This document shows positions 25,534-36,081 of a stretch of DNA of 38,760 bases, piece after piece. Made by a program: the position numbers and the translations under genes. The notes below the pieces were generated by a model. It was given only the letters and a program-made list of their open reading frames with translations. It was not told the origin of the DNA and ran no database searches. Within the stretch, counting starts at the first letter, position 1. Each line of letters starts with the position of its first letter. Origin of the DNA: Sneathia sanguinegens. GTDB lineage: Bacteria; Fusobacteriota; Fusobacteriia; Fusobacteriales; Leptotrichiaceae. The stretch spans positions 1-38,760 of the forward strand of contig NZ_LOQF01000012.1 of NCBI RefSeq assembly GCF_001517935.1, written 5' to 3'.

Positions 25534-26564
25534 TGTATAAAATAAAAAGAACCACAATAAACATTGAACATATTGTCTATTGGATTTAAATTAGTTGTGA
25601 TTGGTACATTACCTAATGTTTCTAATATATTTTCTTTTGTTCTACCTCTTTTAATATCAGGCATAGGATAAAGACTAATATTGTAACCTTCATTTTTTAA
25701 AAGTTTATATATTGTTTTTAAATCTTTGTCTTGTAAGACAGACAAAAATATATTTACATTTTTTACATCTTTAAGATTTTTAATAAGAGCTTTTATTGAA
25801 TCTACATTATGTGAAACATCTACTAATATATTGTCTTTTATTTTTTGTTGCCTACCAAGTATTTTAAAATTTTCAAGTCCTTTTTTAATTTCTTCATCAC
25901 TAAAATTTAGATCCTTAAAGACTTCATAACAAAGAGCAAAATTTTTTTGTTGAAAGTCACCTTTTAATGGTAATTTAAATTTATTTATTGCCTTTAAAAA
26001 TTTAGTATGTGAACTTTCTTTTTCAACAAATTTTTTTAAGATTGCATCAGTATAAAAAGTTTTTGTATTATTTTTTGCGATACCTGCTTTTTGCCAAGCA
26101 ATCTTTTCTCTAGTATCGCCTAGCATTTGAGTATGATCTAAGCTTACATTTGTAATTAAAGCATAATCATACATAATTTCATTTGTAACATCAAATCTAC
26201 CTCCAATACCAACTTCAATTATTGCAATATCAACCTCATTATCAACAAAGTAATTTAGAGCTATAATGAATAAAAAGTCAAAAAAACCAAAGTCAAAATT
26301 TTTTAATTTATCATATTCATCTTTTAATTTTTTATGTGATATAGGAATTTGATTTATAGTGATTCTTTCACTAACATCTAATAAATGAGGAGAAGTAAAT
26401 TTCCCTACCTTATATTTTTGCATTAATACACATTCTAAATATGAACAAGTTGAACCTTTGCCATTAGTTCCAGCGACATGAATAAGTAAGGGCATTTTTT
26501 TAGGTAAAAGAAAGCGTATATCATTTTTTTTTGCATTTTTTCTGTTAAAAAGTTCTTCAAACAT
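25506..26564 (-). CDS. folC: Folylpolyglutamate/dihydrofolate synthase
   Basis: The protein has 352 aa from the ATG at 26564, which has AGGTGAG just upstream. The frame stays open a further 77 codons, but that part runs antisense through thiN and looks artificial. The enzyme adds glutamate to folates, and in many bacteria also to dihydropteroate, using ATP. HVAGTNGKGST is the P-loop, TSPHLLDVSERI the omega-loop region, GGRFDVTN the metal/substrate motif and VSHNVDS the C-domain ADP site. It is shorter than the usual 400-430 aa, with a trimmed N-terminus. It is divergent from thiN and convergent with the autotransporter. Confidence 0.92.
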   Translation of the reverse strand: MFEELFNRKNAKKNDIRFLLPKKMPLLIHVAGTNGKGSTCSYLECVLMQKYKVGKFTSPHLLDVSERITINQIPISHKKLKDEYDKLKNFDFGFFDFLFIIALNYFVDNEVDIAIIEVGIGGRFDVTNEIMYDYALITNVSLDHTQMLGDTREKIAWQKAGIAKNNTKTFYTDAILKKFVEKESSHTKFLKAINKFKLPLKGDFQQKNFALCYEVFKDLNFSDEEIKKGLENFKILGRQQKIKDNILVDVSHNVDSIKALIKNLKDVKNVNIFLSVLQDKDLKTIYKLLKNEGYNISLYPMPDIKRGRTKENILETLGNVPITTNLNPIDNMFNVYCGSFYFIQKVMHHILY

Positions 26565-26580
26565 ATATCTCACCTTTTTT

Positions 26581-26609
26581 TTGTAAATTAAATTCATTTC
26601 TTGTATAAT
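26581..26609 (+). promoter_or_regulatory. Promoter of thiN-dinG
   Basis: TTGTAA (26581-26586), a 17-nt spacer and consensus TATAAT (26604-26609) precede ATG 26630 by 20 nt, with AAGGAG at 26619-26624. It sits in the 65-nt gap divergent from folC, whose own promoter I could not place with confidence. Confidence 0.75.
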
Positions 26610-26629
26610 ATAGCATATAAGGAGAGAAA

Positions 26630-27310
26630 ATGAAAATTGAATATGTTGTATTTTTAAATGGAGTTTATCCAAAAGATATTGAAAAATTAAAAAATATAGT
26701 GAAAGATAAAAGAATAATTTGTGCTGATGGAGGAACAAATACTTGTTTTGAAATGGGTTTAATACCTGAAGTAATAATAGGTGATTTAGATTCAATAAGA
26801 GAAGAAGTATTAGAGTTCTACAAAAATGTTAGGGTTATAAAAACAATAAAGGAAAAAGACTATACAGATTTTGAATTAGCATTAATGTATATAGAAAATG
26901 AAAAATTACTAGATGTAACAACAAGATTTAAGAGTAAAAATAGTATAGAAAAGGAAAGTAGAGTTACACCAGTATTAGTAGTTGGAGCTACAGGTAATAG
27001 AGTAGATATGACTTTATCAAATATACTAAAATTACAAAGTAATAAAAATATGATATTTTTAACTGAAAGTTTTGAATATATGAGATATATTAAATTAAAT
27101 AAAAGTGTAGAAGTGATAGAAAAACTTTCAGGTAAAACATTTTCTATTATTCCAATAACTGATTTAAAAAAATTAGACCTAAAGGGTTTTGTTTATAATC
27201 TTGATAAGGTTGATATAGATAAGTCAATAGGTCTTGCAAGCAATATTGTAAAAGAAGACAAGGCATATATATATTGTGAAAAAGGAGAAATGTATTTAAT
27301 TCATGAATGA
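26630..27310 (+). CDS. thiN: Thiamine pyrophosphokinase
   Basis: The 226-aa enzyme transfers pyrophosphate from ATP to thiamine, giving the cofactor thiamine diphosphate. CADGGTNTCFEMGLIPEVII followed by GDLDS is the conserved ATP/metal region, KDYTDFELAL the next motif, and VVGATGNRVDMTLSNI the dimer and substrate motif. The C-terminal part is beta-rich, as in the family. The stop lies inside the start region of dinG (8-nt overlap). Confidence 0.94.
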   Translation: MKIEYVVFLNGVYPKDIEKLKNIVKDKRIICADGGTNTCFEMGLIPEVIIGDLDSIREEVLEFYKNVRVIKTIKEKDYTDFELALMYIENEKLLDVTTRFKSKNSIEKESRVTPVLVVGATGNRVDMTLSNILKLQSNKNMIFLTESFEYMRYIKLNKSVEVIEKLSGKTFSIIPITDLKKLDLKGFVYNLDKVDIDKSIGLASNIVKEDKAYIYCEKGEMYLIHE

Positions 27311-29192
27311 GTATTTTGAAAAAATTATAAATGAATATGGTTTTGAAAAAAGAGAAGGTCAAGAGAAAATGGCTCAATTAATACAAAATTGTATTGATGA
27401 AAATAAGTCTTGTTTAGTTGAAGCAGGGACAGGTATAGGTAAAACCTTAGCTTATTTATTGCCAGCTATACTATATTCTAAAAAAAATGAGAAAAGAGTA
27501 GTTATTTCTACAAATACAATAAATTTGCAAGAACAAATTATAGATAAAGATTTACCCTTATTAGAAAAAATAATTGGAGAAAAGATAAATTATCGCTTAG
27601 TTAAAGGAAGAGGTAATTATGTTTGTGGAAATAGATTAATTAATAATTGTACGGATCCTAGTATTATTGATTGGTATAAAAAAACAAAAACTGGTGATAA
27701 GTCTGAAATAGATTTTTATATTGATCCTAGTGTTTGGGAACAAATAAAATCAGACAAAGACTATTGTATAAATGCAAAATGTTCACAAACTGATAACTGT
27801 TTTTATTATAAGATAAAAGAAAAAATAAAAGATTGTGAGATATTAATAGTTAATCATGCACTTTTATTATCTCATTTTAAATATGATAAAGTTTTGCCTG
27901 ATTTTGATTTCTTGGTGATAGATGAATCACATAATTTAGAAAATATAGCAAGAACATATTTTGAAGATAGTTTGAGTGCAAAAGATTTAGGTTTGAATTT
28001 TGGCTTAATATATAATAAGAGAACAAATAAGGGAATATTTACAAAATTAGCTTTGCAAATAGAAGGAATAGAAAAAATATATGTTGACTATATTGATACA
28101 TTTAATAGATTGTACGATGCTTTTTTTGACCTATTTACTAAAATTTCTTTAGAGCTTACAAGAATATCGGCAACTTGTTTGAAACTTAATAAGGTTTATG
28201 ATAAAAAAGCACTAAAAAAATCTATTGATAAAATAATAGAAACTTATGAATTATTTGAAGAAATTAATAAAAAATTATTAGAATATCCAATGGATGAAGA
28301 AACAAAACAAGAATATTTAAATTATTATTCTAAAATAAAAGATGGGTATAAAATAATACAAGCATTTTTAGAAAAAGATCTTAAAAATTCTGTTAGATGG
28401 TTTAGAATAAATCAAGCTAATTCAGATATTGAAATTTGTATAACACCTCTAGATATATCAGAAAAATTGAAGATTATATACCAAGATAGAATAGTAATTA
28501 TGACTTCAGCAACACTTAAAATAGCAAATAGTTTTTCATATATAAATGAAAGATTAGGTTTAGAAAATTTTGAAAAATATACTGTTGAATCACCATTTGA
28601 CTATGATAAAAATATGAAAATTTTACTTTCAAAAAATAAATTTGAACCAAATAGTTTAGAATATTTGAATTATTCTATAGAATTTTTAAATAAGTATTTA
28701 AATGAAAAAAAAGAGGGTACCTTTATATTATGTACATCATATAAACAGGTAGAATTGATAAGTAAAGGTTTGAAACTTAAAGATTGTAATGTTTTGGTAC
28801 AAGGTCAAATGTCAAGAAAAAAAATGATAGAAGAGTTCAAAAATAGTAAAAATGCAGCTATTTTAATAGGAACGGATAGTTTTTGGGAAGGTGTAGATGT
28901 AAAAGGAAATAAATTAAAAAATATAGTGATATTAAAATTACCTTTTTTTGTTCCAAATAATCCTGTAAATGAAGCTTTAATTGAAGAAATTAAGAAAAAA
29001 GGAATAAATCCTTTTATTAATTTTCAACTTCCTCAAGCTATTATAAAATTAAAACAAGGTGTTGGAAGATTAATAAGAAGTAAATCAGATAGTGGAGAAG
29101 TTATTATATTAGATAATAGAATAAAATCAAAATCATATGGGGCTTTAGTGTTAGCTTCTTTACCTAGTAAAACAATTGAGCTTATGATATAA
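27303..29192 (+). CDS. dinG: DinG-family ATP-dependent DNA helicase
   Basis: The 629-aa superfamily-2 helicase is of the XPD/DinG type. Walker A is AGTGIGKT (near 41-48), Walker B is DESH (207-210), motif VI is QGVGRLIRS, and [11 protein letters not shown] precedes it. Between Walker A and B are four cysteines (YVCGN, then CINAKC and NC) placed as for the iron-sulphur cluster. Family members unwind DNA 5' to 3' and resolve R-loops and forks. No N-terminal exonuclease domain is present, unlike Gram-positive DinG. It is translationally coupled to thiN and followed 18 nt later by uvrA. Confidence 0.92.
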   Translation: MNEYFEKIINEYGFEKREGQEKMAQLIQNCIDENKSCLVEAGTGIGKTLAYLLPAILYSKKNEKRVVISTNTINLQEQIIDKDLPLLEKIIGEKINYRLVKGRGNYVCGNRLINNCTDPSIIDWYKKTKTGDKSEIDFYIDPSVWEQIKSDKDYCINAKCSQTDNCFYYKIKEKIKDCEILIVNHALLLSHFKYDKVLPDFDFLVIDESHNLENIARTYFEDSLSAKDLGLNFGLIYNKRTNKGIFTKLALQIEGIEKIYVDYIDTFNRLYDAFFDLFTKISLELTRISATCLKLNKVYDKKALKKSIDKIIETYELFEEINKKLLEYPMDEETKQEYLNYYSKIKDGYKIIQAFLEKDLKNSVRWFRINQANSDIEICITPLDISEKLKIIYQDRIVIMTSATLKIANSFSYINERLGLENFEKYTVESPFDYDKNMKILLSKNKFEPNSLEYLNYSIEFLNKYLNEKKEGTFILCTSYKQVELISKGLKLKDCNVLVQGQMSRKKMIEEFKNSKNAAILIGTDSFWEGVDVKGNKLKNIVILKLPFFVPNNPVNEALIEEIKKKGINPFINFQLPQAIIKLKQGVGRLIRSKSDSGEVIILDNRIKSKSYGALVLASLPSKTIELMI

Positions 29193-29193
29193 T
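29188..29193 (+). promoter_or_regulatory. Extended -10 element before uvrA
   Basis: TATAAT preceded by TG and one base (ATGATATAAT) overlaps the dinG stop codon and lies 17 nt ahead of ATG 29211. The -35 position (TAGTAA, 29165-29170) matches only half the consensus, so this would be an extended -10 promoter. It may give uvrA its own transcription start. Confidence 0.45.
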
Positions 29194-29210
29194 AAACACT
29201 AGGAGGAAAG

Positions 29211-32042
29211 ATGGAATATATCAAAATTAAGGGAGCAAGAGAACATAATTTAAAGAATATTTCTTTAGATATTCCTAAAAATAAGTTTGTTGTAATAACT
29301 GGGGTTTCAGGTAGTGGAAAATCTTCATTAGCTTTTGATACAATCTATTCTGAAGGACAAAGAAGATATGTAGAAAGTTTGTCAGCTTATGCTAGACAAT
29401 TTATAGGGCAAATGAAAAAACCGGAATTAGATAGCATAGAAGGCTTATCACCAGCAATTTCAATAGAGCAAAAAAGTGTTTCAAAAAATCCTAGATCTAC
29501 TGTTGGGACTATGACAGAAATTTATGACTATATGCGTCTATTATGGGCACACATTGGAATAGCACATTGTCCTATTTGTAAAAAAGAGGTTAGTAAACAA
29601 TCAGTAGAGGAAATAGTTAATGATATTTATTCAAAGGCAGAACAAGCAAGCAAATTAATAATATTGGCTCCAATTATTAAAGAAAAAAAAGGAACATTTA
29701 AAAATTTATTTATAAATTTTCAAAAACAAGGTTATCAAAGAATAGTAGTTGATGATACTTTATATGATTTAGATGATGAAATAGATATTGATAAAAATAA
29801 AAGACATAGTATATCATTAGTTATTGACAGAATAAAAATGCGTTTTGAAAATGAAGAAACAAGAACTAGAATAAGCGAAGCTATAGAAAATTCTTCTAAA
29901 ATTTCAAATGGTTTTTGTAATGTAGAAATTGATAATAAAATATATAAATATTCAGAAAATTTCACTTGTAGTGATCATGAAAATATAGAATTTCCAGATA
30001 TAGTTCCTAGACTTTTTTCTTTTAATGCACCTTTTGGAGCTTGTGAAAAATGTAATGGCTTAGGAAGTGCTTTAGTTATTGACGAAAATAAATTAATTTT
30101 AAATGAAAATTTACCTATTAATGATGGCGGAGTATACATTTGTGGGGGTAATTCAAAAAAATCTTGGACATACAAGTTATATATTGATTTTTTGAAAGCT
30201 AATAATATAGATGAAAATAGTACATATAGTAATTTAACGACAGAACAAAAGAATCTCGTACTCTATGGTAGTGAAAAAGAGTTTATTTTTAATATAAATA
30301 CAAAAGAATATAATTTTGATGGAACTAAAACTTTTGAGGGTATAGTAGGTTTAGCAAAAAAAAGATATAAGGATTCATTCAGTGAAGCTATAAAAGATGA
30401 ATTAGAAAATAAGTATATGATAGAAAAAACATGTTCTATTTGTTCTGGAGATAGATTGAAAGAAGTTGTACTAAATATTACAATTAATGGAAAATCTATA
30501 ATTGATATTACCAAAGTGAATATTTTGGAAGCAAAAAAATTTTTTGAAAATTTGATTTTAACAGAAAAGGAAGAAAAAATTGCAAAAGAAATATTAAAAG
30601 AAATAAAGCAAAGATTAAATTTTATGTTAAGTGTTGGTTTGGAATATCTTAGTTTAGCAAGAAATACAAAAAGTTTGTCGGGAGGAGAATCACAAAGAAT
30701 AAGATTAGCAACACAAATAGGTTCAAAATTAACTGGAGTTATTTATGTTTTAGATGAACCTAGTATAGGTTTACATCAAAGAGACAACGAAAGATTGCTA
30801 AACACCTTAAAAGAATTAAGAGATTTAGGAAATACTGTTATTGTTGTAGAACATGATGAAGATACAATGAAAGAATGTGATTATTTAATAGATATAGGAC
30901 CTGGAGCTGGTATATATGGAGGAAATTTAGTTGCATGTGGGAGTCCATTGGAAGTTTCAAAAAATTCTAAATCAATTACTGGAAAATATTTATCAAAGGA
31001 ATTAGAAATATCTTTACCTAAAAAAAGAAGAAAAGCTAATAAATATATTGAAATTACACATTGTAAAGGAAATAATTTAAAAGATATAAGTGTAAAGTTT
31101 CCTAAGGGAGTATTGACTGTAGTTACAGGAGTTTCAGGTAGTGGTAAAAGTACCTTGATTAATCAAACACTTTTTCCAGCTATTTCAAATGAATTACATC
31201 AATCTAAAGAATATCCCTTGGAATACAAGGCAATAAAAGGTTTAGAAGATGTAAAAAAAGTAATAAATATTGATCAAAGTCCAATAGGGAGAACACCTAG
31301 ATCTAATACTGCAACTTATACAAAAATCTTTGATGATATAAGAGAAATATTTTCACAAACGAATTCTGCAAAAATAAGAGGCTTTGATAAGGGAAGATTT
31401 TCATTTAATGTTAAAGGTGGTAGATGTGAAGCATGTTCAGGTGCTGGAATAGTAAAAATAGAAATGAATTTCTTACCTGATGTTTATATAGATTGTGAGC
31501 TTTGTAAAGGAAAAAGATATAATCATGAAACTTTAGAAGTATTATATAAAGATAAAAATATAGCAGATGTACTTGAAATGACAGTGGATGAAGCTTTTGT
31601 GTTTTTTGAAAAAATACCTTCATTAAAAAGAAAATTACAAACATTAATTGATGTTGGTATGGGATATATTTCTTTAGGTCAAAGTGCCACAACCTTGTCT
31701 GGTGGTGAAGCACAAAGAATAAAATTGTCTAGTGAATTATCAAAAATAAGTAAGGGCGATACAATATATATTTTAGATGAACCAACTACAGGTTTACATT
31801 TTGAAGATATAAAAAAATTATTGAGTGTTCTTAATAAATTAGTAGATAAGGGAAATACTATTATAGTAATAGAACACAACTTAGATGTTATAAAATCAGC
31901 AGACTATATTATCGATATAGGACCACAAGGTGGTATAAATGGAGGGTGCATAATAGCCAAAGGGACACCAGAACAAGTGTCAAAAGTAAAAAAATCGTAT
32001 ACAGGTTATTTCTTAAAAAAATGTTTAGGAGAAAATAAATGA
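29211..32042 (+). CDS. uvrA: Excinuclease ABC subunit A
   Basis: The 943-aa protein is full length for UvrA, the damage-sensing ATPase of nucleotide excision repair. Two ABC modules are complete: Walker [10 protein letters not shown] (31-39) and GVSGSGKST (640-648), each with an LSGGE signature and a LDEPS or LDEPT Walker B. Zinc-binding CxxC pairs appear as CPIC, CEKC, CSIC and, in the large C-terminal finger, CEAC and CELC. An AGGAGG site precedes the start. The stop overlaps the following permease gene by ATGA. UvrB and UvrC are not in the window. Confidence 0.98.
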   Translation: MEYIKIKGAREHNLKNISLDIPKNKFVVITGVSGSGKSSLAFDTIYSEGQRRYVESLSAYARQFIGQMKKPELDSIEGLSPAISIEQKSVSKNPRSTVGTMTEIYDYMRLLWAHIGIAHCPICKKEVSKQSVEEIVNDIYSKAEQASKLIILAPIIKEKKGTFKNLFINFQKQGYQRIVVDDTLYDLDDEIDIDKNKRHSISLVIDRIKMRFENEETRTRISEAIENSSKISNGFCNVEIDNKIYKYSENFTCSDHENIEFPDIVPRLFSFNAPFGACEKCNGLGSALVIDENKLILNENLPINDGGVYICGGNSKKSWTYKLYIDFLKANNIDENSTYSNLTTEQKNLVLYGSEKEFIFNINTKEYNFDGTKTFEGIVGLAKKRYKDSFSEAIKDELENKYMIEKTCSICSGDRLKEVVLNITINGKSIIDITKVNILEAKKFFENLILTEKEEKIAKEILKEIKQRLNFMLSVGLEYLSLARNTKSLSGGESQRIRLATQIGSKLTGVIYVLDEPSIGLHQRDNERLLNTLKELRDLGNTVIVVEHDEDTMKECDYLIDIGPGAGIYGGNLVACGSPLEVSKNSKSITGKYLSKELEISLPKKRRKANKYIEITHCKGNNLKDISVKFPKGVLTVVTGVSGSGKSTLINQTLFPAISNELHQSKEYPLEYKAIKGLEDVKKVINIDQSPIGRTPRSNTATYTKIFDDIREIFSQTNSAKIRGFDKGRFSFNVKGGRCEACSGAGIVKIEMNFLPDVYIDCELCKGKRYNHETLEVLYKDKNIADVLEMTVDEAFVFFEKIPSLKRKLQTLIDVGMGYISLGQSATTLSGGEAQRIKLSSELSKISKGDTIYILDEPTTGLHFEDIKKLLSVLNKLVDKGNTIIVIEHNLDVIKSADYIIDIGPQGGINGGCIIAKGTPEQVSKVKKSYTGYFLKKCLGENK

Positions 32043-33133
32043 AAAATTTTGATATAAAAAGATTGACACCGATAATCTATGTACTCTCGGTGTTGATATT
32101 ATTACTAATAATTTTTAAAGTTTTTATATTTTTATTACCTTTTGTAATTGCTACAGTAATTGTAAAAATAATAAATCCAATTATAAAAAAAATAGTTCAT
32201 AAAAATAGGATGTTATCTTCTATTATTTTAGGAATTTTTTATCTTATTATATTATTAGTAGTCTTTTTGATAATGTTTAAAATATCTTTAGAAATTTATA
32301 ATTTATTTATGAATATTATAACGAATAAAGAATATATTTTAGCATATGTACTTAAAAATATTAAACAATATGAGAAATATATTGAAAAATTGCCAGAATA
32401 TTCTAGTAATTTTTTAAATCCACTAGTAGAAAAAATTATGACATATATAAATAATTCAGCTATTGGTATATTAAATTCCAGTTTAAATTTATTAAAAAGT
32501 CTGCCAAGTTTAATAGTATTTATTGTGGTTACAATTTTATCGTCATTTATAATTTTAAATGATAAAAAGAATATAATTAATTTTATTGTTCACCAATTTC
32601 CTGAATCATGGTTAAAAGTTGGAGTAAAAATAAAAGAAGATGTTTTAAAATTATTTTTTAATTATGTTAAGGCACAATGTATTTTAATTAGTTTATGCTT
32701 TGTAGAATCTTTTATAGGTTTGAGTATAATTTCTATATATTCAAAAAATTTACATTATGTTTTATTATTTTCAGTAGTAATAGCCTTTGTTGATGCATTA
32801 CCAATACTTGGAGCAGGGTCAGCAATAATGCCTATGGTTTTGGTAGAAATATTTATATTTGAAGATTATATTTTAGCATTAAGCCTTTTTATACTATATA
32901 TTATTATATTTTTGATAAGACAGTATACAGAACCCAAATTAATTAGTAAAGGTTCAGGTATGCATCCACTTTTAACATTGATAGCGATGTATGCAGGATT
33001 TAAAATTTTTGGGATTTTAGGTTTTTTATATGGTCCGATAATTGCAGCAATAATTCATATTGTTTTTGCGGATGAAATAAAATATGGTTTTTTCAAATAT
33101 TTAATAAAAAGTAAGGGGAAAAAAGATGAATAA
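32039..33133 (+). CDS. AI-2E family (PerM-like) permease
   Basis: The 364-aa membrane protein has about seven to eight helices: two pairs at the N-terminus (15-85), a soluble stretch (85-150), and the rest in the second half. DALPILGAGSAIMP, QYTEPKLISKGSGMHPLLTLIAMYAGFK and GFLYGPIIAAI are the typical motifs of the family. Despite its name, members include sodium/proton antiporters and exporters, so substrate is open. It overlaps uvrA by 4 nt and mltG by 8 nt, in a packed operon. Confidence 0.9.
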   Translation: MKNFDIKRLTPIIYVLSVLILLLIIFKVFIFLLPFVIATVIVKIINPIIKKIVHKNRMLSSIILGIFYLIILLVVFLIMFKISLEIYNLFMNIITNKEYILAYVLKNIKQYEKYIEKLPEYSSNFLNPLVEKIMTYINNSAIGILNSSLNLLKSLPSLIVFIVVTILSSFIILNDKKNIINFIVHQFPESWLKVGVKIKEDVLKLFFNYVKAQCILISLCFVESFIGLSIISIYSKNLHYVLLFSVVIAFVDALPILGAGSAIMPMVLVEIFIFEDYILALSLFILYIIIFLIRQYTEPKLISKGSGMHPLLTLIAMYAGFKIFGILGFLYGPIIAAIIHIVFADEIKYGFFKYLIKSKGKKDE

Positions 33134-34073
33134 AATTTTAAATATAGTAAAATTATTTATGTTCTGTTGCATAGTATTTTTTATGGGATTTACATATTCA
33201 TTTTTTATAAAAAAACAAAATGTTATAAATAAAGAACTAATAATAACTAAGGGTGCAAAACCACAAGAAATTTATAAAAAGTTAGGAATATATTATTCTA
33301 TTTTTGATAGAGTATATTTTAAATTAACAACAAATGATAGAAAAATAAAGGATGGATATTTCTTATTTGATCAAAATATTAGTAAATATGAAATAATGTC
33401 AATAATAAGTAATGCTAAAAATACTGAAGTTGTACTAACTATTCCAGAAGGTTTTACAAGTGAAGAAGTGTTAAATAGAATTGAAAAATTAGGTTTAGCT
33501 AAAAAAAGTGAAATGCTAAATGCAATGAAAAACTATAGTTTTTATTATAAATCATCAGATAATTTTGAAGGATATTTGTTACCACAAACTTACTATATTA
33601 CAAAAGGAGCTACACCTAAAGAAATTTTAGATAAAATTTTAGGTTTATTCTTAAAAAAATATCCAAGTTCTAAATACAAAAAAGATGAAATGAATAAATA
33701 TATTATTTTAGCTTCAATAATTGAAAAAGAAGCTAAACAAGATGAAGATAGAGCAAAGATTGCTGCCGTATTTTTAAATAGGATAAATAAGGATATGCCT
33801 TTGCAATCTGATGCAACATTAAAATATGACTTAAAAAGAGATGTATTAAAAGAAGATTTAAAAACAAATAAATCACCATATAATACATATATTCATAAAG
33901 GACTTACACCAACACCAATTTGTAATCCAGGTGAGAAAAGTATTGAAGCTAGTATGAAACCAGAAAAGAATTTCGATAAATTGTATTTTTTCATGTATAA
34001 GGATAAAACATATTATTCAAGTACTCATGAAGAACATTTAGAAAAAAGAAAAGAAAGTGGGCATATTAAATAA
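33126..34073 (+). CDS. mltG: Endolytic murein transglycosylase
   Basis: The 315-aa protein has one N-terminal membrane helix (about 7-27) and a periplasmic MltG/YceG domain. The catalytic Glu lies in SIIEKEA (around 198-203), followed by AKIAAVFLNRI, LQSDATLKYDL, PYNTYIHKGLTPTPICNPG and a C-terminal YYSSTHEEH. It cuts growing glycan strands near the membrane and so sets chain length. The start overlaps the permease gene, with AAGGGG upstream. The next gene, a SpoIID-like protein, also acts on peptidoglycan glycan. Confidence 0.95.
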   Translation: MNKILNIVKLFMFCCIVFFMGFTYSFFIKKQNVINKELIITKGAKPQEIYKKLGIYYSIFDRVYFKLTTNDRKIKDGYFLFDQNISKYEIMSIISNAKNTEVVLTIPEGFTSEEVLNRIEKLGLAKKSEMLNAMKNYSFYYKSSDNFEGYLLPQTYYITKGATPKEILDKILGLFLKKYPSSKYKKDEMNKYIILASIIEKEAKQDEDRAKIAAVFLNRINKDMPLQSDATLKYDLKRDVLKEDLKTNKSPYNTYIHKGLTPTPICNPGEKSIEASMKPEKNFDKLYFFMYKDKTYYSSTHEEHLEKRKESGHIK

Positions 34074-34951
34074 TGAAGAATATAGTTTTAACATTATTAT
34101 TTACAACACTAATAAGTTGCAGTGCAATAGGAAATACAAATCAAATAAATAATTTTGAAATAAGTAATGGTGAAGAACCAAAAATAAGAGTTAAAATATC
34201 AAATATTAATAATCAATATAGAGGTGACTTATATAATATTAATGGACTTAATATAAATGAAGTAATGCTAGAAGAGTATCTATATTCAGTAGTTGCAAGT
34301 GAAATGCCAAGAAGTTTTGGAATAGAAGCTTTGAAGGCACAAGCTATTGCTGCAAGAACTTATGCTATATATAGTATGGGTATAAAAGGAGAAAAAATGT
34401 TTGATGTTTATGATACAGAAAGATCACAAGCATATAAAGGAATAATGGTTGAAAATGCAAAAGCAAAAGAAGCAGTAGATTCTACTAGAGGACTTATACT
34501 AACTTATGAAGGTAAGCCTATAGAAGCATTGTATACTTCAAGTTGCGGAGGTAAAACTTTATCAGCAAAGCAATATTTTGGTAAAGAAGTTCCATATTTA
34601 CAAAGTGTAGAAGATTTTAGTAGTGATAAGAATTGGAAAAATAGTATAAAATTTGAAGATTTAAAAAGTAAATTAGGAATTACAAGTGAAACTATAGTTG
34701 GACTTGATGACTTTATATATTTTGATAATGATATTTTAACTAAAAAACAATTAAAAATTAAATTAGGTTTGCCAAGTCCCATTTATGATATAGAGTTAAA
34801 AGATGGAATAATCTATTTCAAAGGAATGGGTTATGGTCATTGTGTAGGTATGTCACAATATGGTTCAAATTATCTTGCAAAAAATGGTTATACATATGAT
34901 GAAATTTTAAAACATTATTATAAAGGTGTAAAAATTAAGAAGGTATATTGA
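34073..34951 (+). CDS. SpoIID/LytB-domain lipoprotein
   Basis: The 292-aa protein has a lipoprotein signal (lipobox LISC, Cys16), so it should be tethered to a membrane outside the cytoplasm. The SpoIID domain shows LEEYLYSVVASEMP with the catalytic-type Glu, ALKAQAIAARTYA, ALYTSSCGGKT and the C-terminal GYGHCVGMSQYG. In endospore formers SpoIID is a lytic transglycosylase that only cleaves glycan stripped of its peptides. No sporulation gene is near, so the function here is probably wall remodelling or division. It overlaps mltG and tilS by one base each. Confidence 0.92.
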   Translation: MKNIVLTLLFTTLISCSAIGNTNQINNFEISNGEEPKIRVKISNINNQYRGDLYNINGLNINEVMLEEYLYSVVASEMPRSFGIEALKAQAIAARTYAIYSMGIKGEKMFDVYDTERSQAYKGIMVENAKAKEAVDSTRGLILTYEGKPIEALYTSSCGGKTLSAKQYFGKEVPYLQSVEDFSSDKNWKNSIKFEDLKSKLGITSETIVGLDDFIYFDNDILTKKQLKIKLGLPSPIYDIELKDGIIYFKGMGYGHCVGMSQYGSNYLAKNGYTYDEILKHYYKGVKIKKVY

Positions 34952-36081
34952 TGAGTAAAATTTTGATTGCATTTTCAGGTGGACCTGATTCAGTATTTTT
35001 ATATTATTTTTTAAAAAAAAGAGGACATGAATTAGCCCTTTGTTATGTTAATCATAATGTTAGATTAGATGTAGAAAATGATATAAAATTTATTAATGAA
35101 TTTTCTAAAAAAGAAGGAGTTCCTTTATATATTAAAGAAATAAAATTGGAAAAATTTAATGAAGATATAGCAAGAAAAAAAAGATATGAAGAATTGGAAG
35201 AATGCTTAAAAGATATAAATTATGACTATATAGCAACAGGACATAATAAAAATGATAATGTTGAAACATTAATATTTCGCTTATTAAGAGGAACAGGTTT
35301 TGATGGCTTAAAAGGTATACCAAGAAAAAGAGGTAAAATAATTAGACCTATTTTGGATATAAGCAAGGAAGAAATTTTAAATTATTTAAATAATAATAAA
35401 ATTAAATATTTAATTGATTATACAAATTTAGAAAATAATTATTCAAGAAATAAAATAAGAAATTTAATATTTCCAATTTTTAAAGGTATAAATGAAAATT
35501 TTTTAGATAATATATCAAGATTAATACAAATTTCTAATGAAAATATTGAATTAAAAGAAAAGATAAAAAAAGAATTAAATAGTAAAAATATAGCATATAA
35601 TAAAAATAAGATAGATGAAATATATAATATTTATAATAAAAATGGATCAACTATTCGCTTGAATGAAAAATATATTTGGTGTAAAACATATAATTATTAT
35701 GGTATTCGAGAAATAAGTGAAACTAAAGAATTTTTGTATAATATTAAGCTAAATGAAGAAATAGAAATAAATGGATATACTATATTGTTGTGCACTTATA
35801 AAAAATATTTTGAACTTGAAAAAAAAGGATATAATTTATATAATGTAAAGAGTGCAAATAATATACAAATTAGAAATAAAAGAGAGGGTGATAAATTAGA
35901 TAATACTAAATTAAAAAAGATTTTTATAAATTTAAAAATTGATAGATATGAAAGAAATTTATTACCAATAATTTTAGTTGATAATACTATTATTCTTTTA
36001 GCAAATTTAAAAAAATCAAAAAATATAAACGAATATTATGAACAAAACACAAACTATATTGCTATTAAGAAGGGAGAATAG
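34951..36081 (+). CDS. tilS: tRNA(Ile)-lysidine synthase
   Basis: The protein has 376 aa from ATG 34951; a TTG codon one triplet earlier is possible, but ATG fits better with AAGGT upstream. It attaches lysine to C34 of the CAU-anticodon isoleucine tRNA so that it reads AUA, a very common codon in this AT-rich genome. SGGPDS (9-14) is the PP-loop, followed by NHN and TGHNKNDNVET, with a C-terminal domain from about 285. The adjacency tilS-ftsH is widely conserved in bacteria. Confidence 0.95.
   Translation: MSKILIAFSGGPDSVFLYYFLKKRGHELALCYVNHNVRLDVENDIKFINEFSKKEGVPLYIKEIKLEKFNEDIARKKRYEELEECLKDINYDYIATGHNKNDNVETLIFRLLRGTGFDGLKGIPRKRGKIIRPILDISKEEILNYLNNNKIKYLIDYTNLENNYSRNKIRNLIFPIFKGINENFLDNISRLIQISNENIELKEKIKKELNSKNIAYNKNKIDEIYNIYNKNGSTIRLNEKYIWCKTYNYYGIREISETKEFLYNIKLNEEIEINGYTILLCTYKKYFELEKKGYNLYNVKSANNIQIRNKREGDKLDNTKLKKIFINLKIDRYERNLLPIILVDNTIILLANLKKSKNINEYYEQNTNYIAIKKGE

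Noticed and set aside
26565-26795. N-terminal extension of folC by 77 codons on the minus strand
   Set aside because: It runs antisense through the start of thiN, is rich in Leu/Phe/His as expected of antisense AT-rich code, and the ATG at 26564 has a proper ribosome binding site and fits the family start.
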